Below, piece after piece: positions 46,723-55,277 of a DNA stretch of 64,000 nt (within the stretch, counting starts at the first letter, position 1; each line of letters starts with the position of its first letter). The notes beneath the pieces were generated by a model. It was not told where the DNA came from, did not search any database, and was given only the letters and a program-made list of their open reading frames with translations. The DNA is taken from contig JBARRQ010000111.1 in the NCBI GenBank assembly GCA_049644305.1, forward strand, positions 1 through 64,000, read 5' to 3'. The stretch is from AC-32 sp049644305. Lineage in GTDB: Bacteria; Actinomycetota; Thermoleophilia; Gaiellales; Gaiellaceae. Position numbers and translations under genes: made by a program.

Positions 46723-48505
46723 CGCGGGCGAGCTCTTCGATCGAGGTGAGCCCGGAGGCGACCTTCGCGAGCCCGTCGTCCCAGAGCGTCCTCATGCCCT
46801 CCTCGATCGCCGCGCGGTCGAGCTCCTCGCGGCTCGCCTTGGTCGCGGCCAGGCTCTCGAGGTTCTCGCTCATGGCGAGGAGCTGGAAGATGCCGACTCG
46901 ACCCTTGTAGCCGGTCTGGCCGCAGCGAGGACAGCCCTTCTTCCGGTAGAAGACGACGCCGTCCGCCGCTGCCGCCACCTCCGGCGAGACGCGGGCCTTG
47001 ATCAGATCCTCGACCGTCGGCGAGAACATCTCGCAGCAGTGCGTACAGAGCTTCCGAGCGAGCCGCTGGGCGAGCACAGCCGAGACCGCCGAACCGGTCA
47101 GGAACGGCTCTACCCCCATCTCGTTCAGGCGCGAGATCGCGCCCGGAGCGTCGTTGGTGTGCATCGTCGAAAGGACGAGGTGGCCTGTGAGCGCAGCCTC
47201 GATCGAGATCTTGGCCGTCTCGCTGTCGCGGATCTCGCCGACCATCACGACGTCGGGATCCGAGCGCAGAATCGACCGCAGCGCCGCGGCGAACGTGAGC
47301 CCTGCGCGCGGGTTGATCTGCACCTGATTGACGCCGGCAAGCCGGAACTCGACTGGGTCCTCGACGGTGATGATGTTGATCTCCGGATTGTTGATCTCCG
47401 TCAGCGCGGCGTAGAGCGTCGTCGACTTACCCGAGCCCGTCGGCCCGGTGGCGAGGATCGCCCCAGTCGGGCGGCGGATGATCTCCTCCAGCTTCGTCCG
47501 CATGTCCTGGGCGAGGCCGAGATCGGTCAGGGTCGGCGCCTTCTTCGACTTGTCGAGTAGCCGCATGACGATCGACTCGCCCTCGACCGTCGGCAGCGTG
47601 GCCACGCGGACGTCGAGCATCCGGCCCGCCGCGGCCGCGTTCAGAGAGATGCGGCCGTCCTGCGGCTTTCGCCGTTCGGCGATGTCGAGCTTCGCGAGCA
47701 CCTTCAGGCGTGTGGTGACGCCGTTCATCATCCGCTTCGGGATCCGCTGCACCTCGTGCAAGACGCCGTCGATCCGGAGGCGCACCGCGAGCGCGTCTTC
47801 TTGCGGCTCGAAATGGATATCGCTCGCCCCGTCCTCGGCCGCCTGGAAGATGATCGAGTTGACCAGCCGCACGAGCGGCGCGTCCGAGATGCCGTCGTCG
47901 ACTTCGAGGTCGTCGATCTCCTCCTCGGTCTCGGCTTCCCCCACTCCTTCCTCGTCGATGACAGCGCGGGCCCCGAACGCCTCGGACGCCCGGACGAGTC
48001 GGCGAATCTCGGTGTTGATGTCCTCGCGGGCCGCAACAGCGAGCTCGAGCTGGTACTTGGTTGCGAGCCGCAGCTCGTCGATCGCCTGGACGTTGCCGGG
48101 ATCCGCCACGGCGATGCGGAGGACATTGCCCTCTAGCGCGTACGGGACGGCGACGACGCGCTCGAGCACGTGGAGCGGCAGCTCTTTGGCCGCCGCGGCC
48201 TGAACGCTGACGACGGGCAGGTCGACGAACGGCAGATGGAAGCGGCTCGCCAGGGTGCGCGCAATGCCCTCGGACGAGGCGACTCCTTCGTCGAGCACGG
48301 CCTGCGCGAACGCGGTTCCCTGCTTCGTGCGGCCGCGGACGAGTGCAAGCTTGTCGGCGGGGACGAGGCCCGTCGTCTCGATCAGGTCGGCGACGAGCTC
48401 GGCCAGCTCGTTGACGGGGAACGAGCCGAGGTCCGCGCCGCCCGCGGCGGCGTCGGTGCCGGCAGGGCCGGATGTCCTGAGTTTTCCGGGCCGCTTGAGA
48501 TCCAT
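46712..48505 (-). CDS. pilB: Type IV pilus extension ATPase PilB
   Basis: 597 residues. The N-terminal MshEN-like domain (about 35-190; such domains can bind c-di-GMP) is followed by the secretion ATPase: GASDIHFEPQEDALAVRLR, Walker A GPTGSGKSTT, ITVEDPVEF, Walker B DPDVVMVGEIRD, His box TGHLVLSTMHT and the tetracysteine CTHC...CPRC that marks PilB/GspE. ATG at 48505 with GAGGG upstream. WhiG-like promoter at 48524-48550. Confidence 0.95.
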   Translation of the reverse strand: MDLKRPGKLRTSGPAGTDAAAGGADLGSFPVNELAELVADLIETTGLVPADKLALVRGRTKQGTAFAQAVLDEGVASSEGIARTLASRFHLPFVDLPVVSVQAAAAKELPLHVLERVVAVPYALEGNVLRIAVADPGNVQAIDELRLATKYQLELAVAAREDINTEIRRLVRASEAFGARAVIDEEGVGEAETEEEIDDLEVDDGISDAPLVRLVNSIIFQAAEDGASDIHFEPQEDALAVRLRIDGVLHEVQRIPKRMMNGVTTRLKVLAKLDIAERRKPQDGRISLNAAAAGRMLDVRVATLPTVEGESIVMRLLDKSKKAPTLTDLGLAQDMRTKLEEIIRRPTGAILATGPTGSGKSTTLYAALTEINNPEINIITVEDPVEFRLAGVNQVQINPRAGLTFAAALRSILRSDPDVVMVGEIRDSETAKISIEAALTGHLVLSTMHTNDAPGAISRLNEMGVEPFLTGSAVSAVLAQRLARKLCTHCCEMFSPTVEDLIKARVSPEVAAAADGVVFYRKKGCPRCGQTGYKGRVGIFQLLAMSENLESLAATKASREELDRAAIEEGMRTLWDDGLAKVASGLTSIEELARVTT

Positions 48506-48523
48506 GGAATCCCTCGAACGAGG

Positions 48524-48550
48524 TATCGGCAGAACCGGCCTGAAAGCTGA
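48524..48550 (-). promoter_or_regulatory. WhiG/sigma-28-like promoter of pilB
   Basis: GCCGATA (48530-48524) with TCAGC 15 bases upstream (48550-48546). The -35 is less exact than at pilC and pilT. The start codon is 18 bases after the -10. Confidence 0.6.
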
Positions 48551-48565
48551 GTGGCCTGCGGGTGA

Positions 48566-49318
48566 CTAGTGGTTAAACAGGCCCAGGTAGGCGTGGAACA
48601 GCGAATGACCCGCGAAGAGCGCCGCGACGGCTCCGAGAGCCAGGAACGGGGCGAAAGGGATGCCCATCTTCCGCGCCGCCGAGCCGTGGCGGGCAACGAG
48701 GACGAGACTCGGGACGAGCGCCGCGAGCATGCCGAGCATCAGGCCGACCGCGACCAGTCGCCCGAGCATCGCACCGAGAAGCAGCGCGAGCTTCACGTCG
48801 CCCATTCCCATGCCGGCCGGGTAGGCCAGCGCGGCGGCGAGGAGAAAGCCGGAGGCGCCGAGCGCGCCGAGAGCCCACTCCGGGCTCGGGTGCAGGGCCG
48901 TCTGAGCTGCGAGGACAAGTGCAGCGGCCGGGAGGACGATCCGGTTCGGGACGATCCTGTGTGTCAGGTCCGTCGCGGTGACCGCGACCAGGACGGCACA
49001 GAAGAACGCGCTCACGACGGCCTTCCCCGAGAGGCCGAATGCCACGAAGCAGCCCGCGACGAGCACAGCGGTCGCGAGCTCGACGGCCGGGTACAGCGGG
49101 CTGATTCCCGCTCCGCACGAGCGACAGCGCCCGCGGAGAACGAGGTACGAGAACACGGGGAGGTTGTCGTACCACGCCAGTTCCGCGCTGCAGCTCATGC
49201 AGGCCGAGCGTGGCCTGACCACCGACCGACGCAGCGGCACGCGCGCCGCGACGACGTTCACGAAGCTGCCGAGGGCGAGGGCCGGCCAGAACGCGAGCAC
49301 ACCGAGAGCGACGTCCAC
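48566..49318 (-). CDS. pilD: Type 4 prepilin peptidase (leader peptidase/N-methyltransferase)
   Basis: 250 residues, about eight transmembrane helices. The N-terminal LGSFVNVVAARVPLRRS leads into the zinc site CMSC...CRSC. The catalytic aspartates lie in TDLTHRIVPN and GMGMGDVKLAL (GxGD). It cleaves and N-methylates the prepilins encoded around it. GTG at 49318 lies 8 bases after GCCGATA; GGAGG in between would be partly lost if transcription starts at the usual distance. Confidence 0.95.
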   Translation of the reverse strand: MDVALGVLAFWPALALGSFVNVVAARVPLRRSVVRPRSACMSCSAELAWYDNLPVFSYLVLRGRCRSCGAGISPLYPAVELATAVLVAGCFVAFGLSGKAVVSAFFCAVLVAVTATDLTHRIVPNRIVLPAAALVLAAQTALHPSPEWALGALGASGFLLAAALAYPAGMGMGDVKLALLLGAMLGRLVAVGLMLGMLAALVPSLVLVARHGSAARKMGIPFAPFLALGAVAALFAGHSLFHAYLGLFNH

Positions 49319-49326
49319 CGGCCTCC

Positions 49327-49353
49327 TATCGGCACCGCAAGGCGGCTAGTTAA
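49327..49353 (-). promoter_or_regulatory. WhiG/sigma-28-like promoter of pilD
   Basis: TTAAC (49353-49349), 15 bases, GCCGATA (49333-49327), then 8 bases to the GTG start. Confidence 0.65.
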
Positions 49354-49392
49354 GTTACTAGCCGGAGCGAGGGAACTTAGACAGCGAGGGGT

Positions 49393-51126
49393 CTAGCCGC
49401 TGAACATCTGCGGCGGGTTCGGCTGCGCGTAGACCTCGGGGTTGCCCGGCTGGCCTACAGGCACGGTCGTGATGTTCGGGAACGCGTTCGTGACCACGTT
49501 GTTCGAGAGCAGGATCTGGCTGCCCATGATCGGGCCGTCGGAGCTCGCGTTGTTGCCGTAGTCGACGTTCCCGGTCCCGAAGAGGCCGCCCTGGAAATAC
49601 TGGTTGTTGATCAGCTGAATGCTGTCGCCGGCGGCGACCTGGCCGCCGGTGCCGTTGGCCACGATCGTCAGCAACTCCGTGTTCGGGTTCCAGTTCGAGA
49701 ACACGCAGCTGCTGCCGGTCGGCACGCCGCAGAGGCTGCCGTTGAAGAGCATCGTCCCGGAGAGGTACAGCGTCGCCTGGCCGTTGTAGTTCGCGTTCTG
49801 TGAGACCTTCGCGCTGCCGTCGATGAAAATCGTTCCCTTCACGGTCAGAGTCTTGGACGTCGCATTCCAGGAGATCTCGCCGCTCGTGTTCGAGTCGTCC
49901 CAATAGACGGACGCGCCCGCGGCATGGGTGGCTGCCGTCGTCCCGTTCACGCCCCGAGTGACGGTCCAGGTGGTCGTCCCCTGGCCGGCGGTGACGGTCA
50001 TGTCCTCGTCATCGACCCTGATGCGGTAGTTCCCGCTGGTCGGAAAGCCTGAGGCCGACGGGACGGTAATCGTCGTCTGGCTCGCCGTCATCGCGCTCGA
50101 GACGGTCGTGCTCGCCCCAGGCCCGACGCGGCAGATGTACGAGCTCGAAGGTGTCAGGTCGAAAGAGGTCGAGACGCTGTTGTCGCGGTTCGGGTAGTTG
50201 TTGTCGAACGTCGGCGTCGTGCCGCTTGACGTCGTGCACGACTGGGCCGGCCCGGGGATCGCGTTCTGATACCAGGTGGCGAAGTCGGCCGCGGGCGCGG
50301 CGATCACCGGCGCCGTGTGGTTGACGCCGATTGTCGAGCCGTCAGAGAGCTTGCTGAAGATGTTGTACGCGTCCTGGTTTCCCGTGCACGTATGCCAGGC
50401 GCTGCTGACCTTCTGGTAGCGACAGTTGTTACCGACATACGTCTCGACGCGGGTGCTCATGTTCGTGTTCGCCCCGACGTAGGCGTTGTTCGCGAGGTCG
50501 AGGTTGCCGTTGACGATCAGCTTCGTCGATGTGATCCCTACGTTGTTCGACAGGCAGAGGTTGCCGGCGATGTACATCCAGGAGCCGCCGCTGACGTTGT
50601 TCGAGAGGGTCTCGTCGCAGGGGTTTCCCGTACGAGTCGCGTAGATGTAGTTCCAGGCTGGGTTGTTCAGCGGCTGCGTGTAGGTCGGAACGACCGTCAC
50701 CTTCGCGGTCAGCGTCTTGGAGAGGTAGCCCGAGTTCCCCTTGCTCGCATTTCGGTAGTAGCCCGTCGAGGTCACGGTCCAGATCGCGGCCGAGCGGTCA
50801 AGCGTGCCGCCCCAGACCACGTAGCCGTCGCCGTACGGCGCCGAGCACGTGGAGCCCAGGTTCGTGGAGCAGCTCGTCCTGTTGGGGAGGATGGTGGGAT
50901 CGAGCGAGTTGTTCGTCGGCAGGTTCAGGACCGCCATCGAGTTGTTGATGCCGGCCTCCGCCAGAGAGAACGCGTCCTGCTTCGAGCTTGTCTGCGTGGA
51001 CTCGGTGGAGTTCGAGGTCGAGTAGACGACCGCGGTCGTGCCCGCGATTGCCAGGACCGTCGTGATCCCAATCGCCATCACGAGCGCCATACCGCGCTCA
51101 CCCCGCAGGCGGAGCCACCACCGCAT
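49393..51126 (-). CDS. Large PilX-like prepilin-type protein with an embedded phage-tail-like domain
   Basis: 577 residues from ATG 51126. A leader ending ERG precedes MALVMAIGITTVLAIAGTTAV, a PilX-type signal lacking Glu at +5, then SLAEAGINNSMAVL as in PilX/PilY-associated proteins. The body is Asn/Gly/Ser/Thr-rich with beta-helix-like runs (ANNAYVGAN, GTIFIDGSAKVS). About residues 350-425 resemble a domain common in phage tail and surface proteins (TTITVPSASGFPTSGNYRIR, TWTVTRGVNGTTAATHAAGA). Possibly a pilus tip or adhesin. An earlier in-frame start at 51219 is rejected because it runs into the previous gene. Confidence 0.8.
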   Translation of the reverse strand: MRWWLRLRGERGMALVMAIGITTVLAIAGTTAVVYSTSNSTESTQTSSKQDAFSLAEAGINNSMAVLNLPTNNSLDPTILPNRTSCSTNLGSTCSAPYGDGYVVWGGTLDRSAAIWTVTSTGYYRNASKGNSGYLSKTLTAKVTVVPTYTQPLNNPAWNYIYATRTGNPCDETLSNNVSGGSWMYIAGNLCLSNNVGITSTKLIVNGNLDLANNAYVGANTNMSTRVETYVGNNCRYQKVSSAWHTCTGNQDAYNIFSKLSDGSTIGVNHTAPVIAAPAADFATWYQNAIPGPAQSCTTSSGTTPTFDNNYPNRDNSVSTSFDLTPSSSYICRVGPGASTTVSSAMTASQTTITVPSASGFPTSGNYRIRVDDEDMTVTAGQGTTTWTVTRGVNGTTAATHAAGASVYWDDSNTSGEISWNATSKTLTVKGTIFIDGSAKVSQNANYNGQATLYLSGTMLFNGSLCGVPTGSSCVFSNWNPNTELLTIVANGTGGQVAAGDSIQLINNQYFQGGLFGTGNVDYGNNASSDGPIMGSQILLSNNVVTNAFPNITTVPVGQPGNPEVYAQPNPPQMFSG

Positions 51127-51134
51127 GGTTAGAG

Positions 51135-51141
51135 GATCGGC
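51135..51141 (-). promoter_or_regulatory. WhiG-like -10 box before the PilX-like gene
   Basis: GCCGATC on the minus strand, exactly 8 bases before the ATG at 51126, as at the other pilus genes. No TCAAG at 15 bases (ACGCC there), so the site is weaker. Confidence 0.45.
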
Positions 51142-51178
51142 AAGCCTGGTACCCGCGGCGTCCCTCGAATGGTTATTT

Positions 51179-51754
51179 CTAGGAACGCGAGCTGTTGCGG
51201 AGGACGATGTCGTCCACAAGCTCGTACAGCTCGACCGTCTTCGAGGGCTTGATGTTGATCGGAAAGTCGACGTGCAGCTTCGCCAGCGAAGACGGGGACT
51301 GTGCGGTGTAGGTGAAGATGCAGAGAGCGACGCTGCAAGCCGGCGCGGTCGAGGTCGGGGCGAGGTAGTCCGCCCACTTGACGCCTCCGGTGCACGAGGA
51401 GCCCAAGATCCGATAGAGCGCGTACCGGTTAGTCGCGACGTTGCGCGTGCACCAAGTCACGGAGCCGCTTCCCGTCTTGCAATAGGAGGGAAGCGTCAGG
51501 GTCACGGACGACGAGGAACCCGCGGGCGTGGCGATGCTTCCACAGTGGACCTCGCGCCGCATCTTGTCGAGCGCGAGCCTTGCCGTCTGCTGCGCCTGGA
51601 AGCGGTTGTTCATGTCCATCTCGGCGTTCGAGGCCTGGACGAAGACGGTCGTGAGACCGCTCATGACGATGCCCATGATCACGAGCACGATCAGCATCTC
51701 CACGAGCGAGTAGCCTCGCTCGCCGCGCACTCGCCGGAGCATGCGACGGGTCAT
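51179..51754 (-). CDS. Minor type IV prepilin (PilW/GspJ-like)
   Basis: 191 residues from ATG 51754, which overlaps the upstream stop as ATGA. Leader RRVRGERG, then YSLVEMLIVLVIMGIVMSGL with Glu at +5. The mature part has QTARLALDKMRREVHCGS, typical of PilW/GspJ minor pilins, and several cysteines. Co-translated with the PASTA protein and followed by the PilX-like gene. Confidence 0.88.
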   Translation of the reverse strand: MTRRMLRRVRGERGYSLVEMLIVLVIMGIVMSGLTTVFVQASNAEMDMNNRFQAQQTARLALDKMRREVHCGSIATPAGSSSSVTLTLPSYCKTGSGSVTWCTRNVATNRYALYRILGSSCTGGVKWADYLAPTSTAPACSVALCIFTYTAQSPSSLAKLHVDFPINIKPSKTVELYELVDDIVLRNSSRS

Positions 51755-52635
51755 CGGCTCAGGCGGCGTACACGTGCGAGAGCAGCCCTGGCGACAACCT
51801 CGCTGCGTTGGCCGACGCCCCAGATCCGCTCGACGCTGCGATCGACGGCGATCAGCCTCTCGAGTGCCTGAGCACCGTGCCACCAGCCGAAGTTCGCGCC
51901 GGTCACGATCCAGGCGTGCTGGTAGAACCAGCGCTGGACGTTGGCGTTGGTCGGCCTAGGCCTCGTTGCGATCCAGGCGGCGAGGCGGTCGGCTCGTGCG
52001 GGCAGTGTGATCTCGTCCAGCGGCTCCTTGGGGACACCCGGGGCGCGGAAGGCAGGCGGGCGCTTGGCCGGCACGCCTTGCTTCTTTACGGGCTTGCGGA
52101 CCGCCGGCTTCTTTGCAGGCTTGTGGGCGGCAGGCTTCGTCGCCGGCTTATGGGCGGCAGGCTTCTTGGCGTGCCGCTTGATCGCCGGCTTGACGCGCGG
52201 AGCATGCGGAACGCTCGGGGTCGTCAGGCCCGCGAGCTCGACACGCGTCCCGCGGTAGCTCGACGTGTCCTGAGGCGCCCCCTGCTGGGCGTACCGGCCG
52301 CGAACGAGCCGGAGCGCGATCGTCGGCGCTCCTGTGTCGACCACGTGCGTTCCGGCGGCGGGAGACTGGGCTAGGACGCGGTTCCCGGCGAAGCCGTGCA
52401 CGGGGCCCTCAACGCGCCAGGCGAAGCCAGCGTCCTCGAGCATGCCCTTGGCGAAGACGAAAGCCTGGCCCGTCACTGAGGGAACCGCCAGCTCGGGCGG
52501 CTGAGCAGGCGCCCTGGTCGAAGCGCGCGAGGGCCCGAGGATCTGAGTGTCGGCAGCGAACGTGAAAGCCGCCGTCGCCAGCACCCAAACCAGACCGACG
52601 AGAACCGCACGTGGCAGGAGCGTGCCAAGCCGCAT
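51751..52635 (-). CDS. PASTA-domain protein with Lys/Pro/Ala repeats
   Basis: 294 residues from ATG 52635. The N-terminal hydrophobic segment (AVLVGLVWVLATAAFTFAAD) acts as signal or anchor. One PASTA domain (about 48-112) reads VPSVTGQAFVFAKGMLEDAGF and VLAQSPAAGTHV. A linker of repeated KPAAHKPA/KKPAVRKP units (about 148-185) precedes a C-terminal domain with NANVQRWFYQHAWIVTGANFG. PASTA domains bind peptidoglycan stem peptides or lipid II. It may anchor pilus assembly to the wall. The start chosen is 7 bases after a GCCGAAG box; GTG 52641 is an alternative. Confidence 0.75.
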   Translation of the reverse strand: MRLGTLLPRAVLVGLVWVLATAAFTFAADTQILGPSRASTRAPAQPPELAVPSVTGQAFVFAKGMLEDAGFAWRVEGPVHGFAGNRVLAQSPAAGTHVVDTGAPTIALRLVRGRYAQQGAPQDTSSYRGTRVELAGLTTPSVPHAPRVKPAIKRHAKKPAAHKPATKPAAHKPAKKPAVRKPVKKQGVPAKRPPAFRAPGVPKEPLDEITLPARADRLAAWIATRPRPTNANVQRWFYQHAWIVTGANFGWWHGAQALERLIAVDRSVERIWGVGQRSEVVARAALARVRRLSR

Positions 52636-52642
52636 GGTCACC

Positions 52643-52649
52643 CTTCGGC
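52643..52649 (-). promoter_or_regulatory. Degenerate WhiG-like -10 box before the PASTA gene
   Basis: GCCGAAG on the minus strand, 7 bases before ATG 52635. It matches the pilus pattern in position but deviates at the sixth base, and the -35 is not convincing. Confidence 0.35.
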
Positions 52650-52674
52650 ACCGTTCCGAGGGCTTGTCATCCCC

Positions 52675-54096
52675 CTACCGGGTGAATAGGACGACCGAGT
52701 CACCGGTGGAAACTCGTTGTGTGGGCACGACTTCGAAAACCGGGCTGCTCTGGGCGGGATAGACGGCGTAGCCGCGCGGCGCAGCGTCTTGCCAGCGGAA
52801 GGCAACGTCCGCGAAGCGCTGGAACCACGGCAGGCTCTGCGGGTACACCGTTTGCGGGTTGAGCTGGAGGTGCAGGTGCGGGCCGGTGGCGTCGCCGGTC
52901 ATGCCGACTAGTCCGATCTGCTGCCCGGCCGCGAGCGAGACGCCGGCCTGAACGCCTGGGTCGAGGACGGACAGGTGGCAGTAGGTCCAGGACTTGCCGT
53001 CGCTCGTTTGGAGCGTGAGGCCGATGCCGCAGCGGGGATCCGGGGTGTTCCACGCACGCTGGACGACAGCGTCCGAAAGCGCGTAGACGGGCGAGCCCAT
53101 CGGCGCCGCGATGTCTGCCGCGGGGTAGTCGTGGTGATGGTGCGAGACCGAGACGACAGAAGGGCCGCCGCCGACCGGGAAGACGTAGTTTCCGTCGTAG
53201 GCTGGCGCGCCCATCATCGTCGCTGCGGCCGGCGCAAAGGACGAGGAGAGCGACTGGTTGGCCGCCGACGTAAGTGTGGTTTGCGCGTGCTCGAGCGCGG
53301 TGCGAAGAGCTGCCACCCGCGCCTGTGCTGCGGCGCGCGCGACGCCCGCATATGCGGCCTTGCGCTCGAGCTCGAAGCGGTCCGAGAGAACTGTCGTCAT
53401 GGCAAGGCGCGTCTTGACGGCGCGCTCGCGCAGCCAGAGCACTCGCACCTTGCGCTCCGCCTTGACGACCCTTGTGTTCGCATCGGCGACGTTCGCGCGT
53501 GCCGTATCGAGTGAGATCTGGAGCCGGTCGAGGCCGAAGGTGGCCTGGGCGCCGCCGGAGCCGAAGAGCTGCGCAAGCTGCAGCACCTCGTTCACGTACC
53601 ACTGGGCGTGGTTGTAGGAGTAGATCGCCGCGGAGATGTCCGTCTGGCCGCCCGAGGCGGCCAGGTAGCGCGCGGCCGACGTGATCGCGTCCGCGGCGTT
53701 CCAGGGGTCGGCGACCCCGTCCCCGTTCGCGTCGACGCCCCAGCGCGCCCACGTGGAGGGCATGAACTGCATCCAGCCGATCGCGCCGGCGGAGCTCGGT
53801 CCCATGTTTCGCCCGAAGTTCGACTCGACCTTGTTGATCGCGGCCAGCACCTGCCAGGGGATCCCGTAAGTCGTCCCGGCGCTCTGCCAGAGGGCTTGCA
53901 GTTGCCCGTAGCTCAGCCTCTCAGGGACGAGAGGCGGCGAGCTTGGATAAGCCGCCGTGCCGGGAGCGTTGGGGGCGAGCGCGCTCGGAAGACCCGTCGC
54001 AAAGGTCGGCGCGCTCGGGACGATCCGGAACGTATCGGCGGCCGCAGAACCGGCCAGCACGAGCGCCAGCGAGATTGCCGCAGCGAGCCGCTTCAT
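52675..54096 (-). CDS. Fused lytic transglycosylase / M23 metallopeptidase, secreted
   Basis: 473 residues. Signal peptide (MKRLAAAISLALVLAGSAAA), then a soluble-lytic-transglycosylase-like domain (about 65-180) with catalytic Glu in INKVESNFGRN and GAIGWMQFMPSTW. A long helical/coiled segment (about 195-285) follows, then an M23 LytM domain with HHHDYPAADIAAP (His, Asp), TYCHLS and GPHLHLQ (His). It would cut both glycan and peptide bonds of the wall, plausible for letting the pilus through. ATG overlaps the upstream pilT stop (ATGA). Confidence 0.9.
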   Translation of the reverse strand: MKRLAAAISLALVLAGSAAADTFRIVPSAPTFATGLPSALAPNAPGTAAYPSSPPLVPERLSYGQLQALWQSAGTTYGIPWQVLAAINKVESNFGRNMGPSSAGAIGWMQFMPSTWARWGVDANGDGVADPWNAADAITSAARYLAASGGQTDISAAIYSYNHAQWYVNEVLQLAQLFGSGGAQATFGLDRLQISLDTARANVADANTRVVKAERKVRVLWLRERAVKTRLAMTTVLSDRFELERKAAYAGVARAAAQARVAALRTALEHAQTTLTSAANQSLSSSFAPAAATMMGAPAYDGNYVFPVGGGPSVVSVSHHHHDYPAADIAAPMGSPVYALSDAVVQRAWNTPDPRCGIGLTLQTSDGKSWTYCHLSVLDPGVQAGVSLAAGQQIGLVGMTGDATGPHLHLQLNPQTVYPQSLPWFQRFADVAFRWQDAAPRGYAVYPAQSSPVFEVVPTQRVSTGDSVVLFTR

Positions 54097-55268
54097 CCGT
54101 CCGGCGATCCGGCGATCCGCAGTTCGGGCACGGTCGGCTCCTCAGGCTCAGGCGCCATCTCGGACAACGGCCGGTCGTGCTCGATTCCGACCGCCTTCCG
54201 CTTCAGCGCAAGCTCGAGGGCGACAAGGAAGTCGTGGCGGTTCGTGGCTGCGTTGGCCGCCACATCCCGGTCGATCTCGCCCGAGAGGACGAGCTCGATT
54301 AGCGCGTTGGTGAACGTCTGCATGTCGAAGAAGTCGCCGTCCGCGATCGCGTCCGGGATCTCCTCGATCTTCTGCTCGCGGATCAGGTCGGCAATGCGCG
54401 CGTTCGAGACCATCACCTCGACCGCTGCGACGCGTCCGCCCTGGACGCGGGGCAATAGACGCTGGCTCACCACCCCCTGCAGGACGCCCGCGAGAATCGA
54501 GCGGATCTGCTCCTGCTTGACCGCGGGGAAGAACTCGATCAGCCGGTTGATCGTCTCGGCTGCGTCGATCGTGTGCATCGTCGAGAAGACCAGGTGGCCC
54601 GACTCGGCAGCCTTGAGCGCGGTCTCGGCCGTCTCCGCGTCCCGGAGCTCACCGACGAGGATCACGTCCGGGTCCTGGCGCAGCACGCGGCGGGCGGCGG
54701 CGAGAAACGATTCCGTGTCGAGGCCGACTTCCCGCTGGTTGACGATGCAGCCCTGGTCGGCATGCAGGATCTCGATCGGGTCCTCGATCGTTACGATGTG
54801 CAGCCTGCGAGAGCGGTTGATGTGGTCGATGATCGTTGCGAGCGTCGTCGTCTTCCCCGAGCCTGTCGCGCCTGTGCAGAGGACGAGCCCGCGGTGCTCC
54901 TCGGCGAGGCGGCGAACGCCCTTCGGCAGCCGCAGTTCCTCGAAGCTCGGCACGTTCTTGGGGATGACGCGAAAGGCGAACGAGATCGATCCGCGCTGGC
55001 GGAAGCCGTTGACGCGAAAGCGCGGAAGGTCGTTCGCCGTGTACGCGATGTCGAGCTCACCGGACTCGTGGAAGGCGGCGAGCTTTGCCGGGGCGAGCTC
55101 CGCGACGGTCGCAAGAGTCGCCTCGAGATCGCCCTCGCGCAGCGGAGGGTGGTCGGGGAGCAGGCCGAGCTCGCCGTCCCGCCGCAGGACAGGCGGCTGG
55201 CCGGACTTCAGGTGGATATCGCTCGCGCCGAGTTCCACGGCGCGCCCGAGGACGGCGTTCAGGTCCAC
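54093..55268 (-). CDS. PilT-type pilus ATPase, copy 2
   Basis: 391 residues. ELGASDIHLKSGQPP at the N-terminus, Walker A GATGSGKTTT, VTIEDPIEI, Walker B DPDVILVGELRD, His box SGHLVFSTMHT, and no tetracysteine. It differs clearly from copy 1 and has a proline/glutamate-rich tail. The GTG start (55268) is 9 bases after a GCCGATC box. Coupled to the wall-hydrolase gene, it could be a PilU-like accessory retraction motor. Confidence 0.92.
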   Translation of the reverse strand: MDLNAVLGRAVELGASDIHLKSGQPPVLRRDGELGLLPDHPPLREGDLEATLATVAELAPAKLAAFHESGELDIAYTANDLPRFRVNGFRQRGSISFAFRVIPKNVPSFEELRLPKGVRRLAEEHRGLVLCTGATGSGKTTTLATIIDHINRSRRLHIVTIEDPIEILHADQGCIVNQREVGLDTESFLAAARRVLRQDPDVILVGELRDAETAETALKAAESGHLVFSTMHTIDAAETINRLIEFFPAVKQEQIRSILAGVLQGVVSQRLLPRVQGGRVAAVEVMVSNARIADLIREQKIEEIPDAIADGDFFDMQTFTNALIELVLSGEIDRDVAANAATNRHDFLVALELALKRKAVGIEHDRPLSEMAPEPEEPTVPELRIAGSPDG

Positions 55269-55277
55269 GACGGAGCA

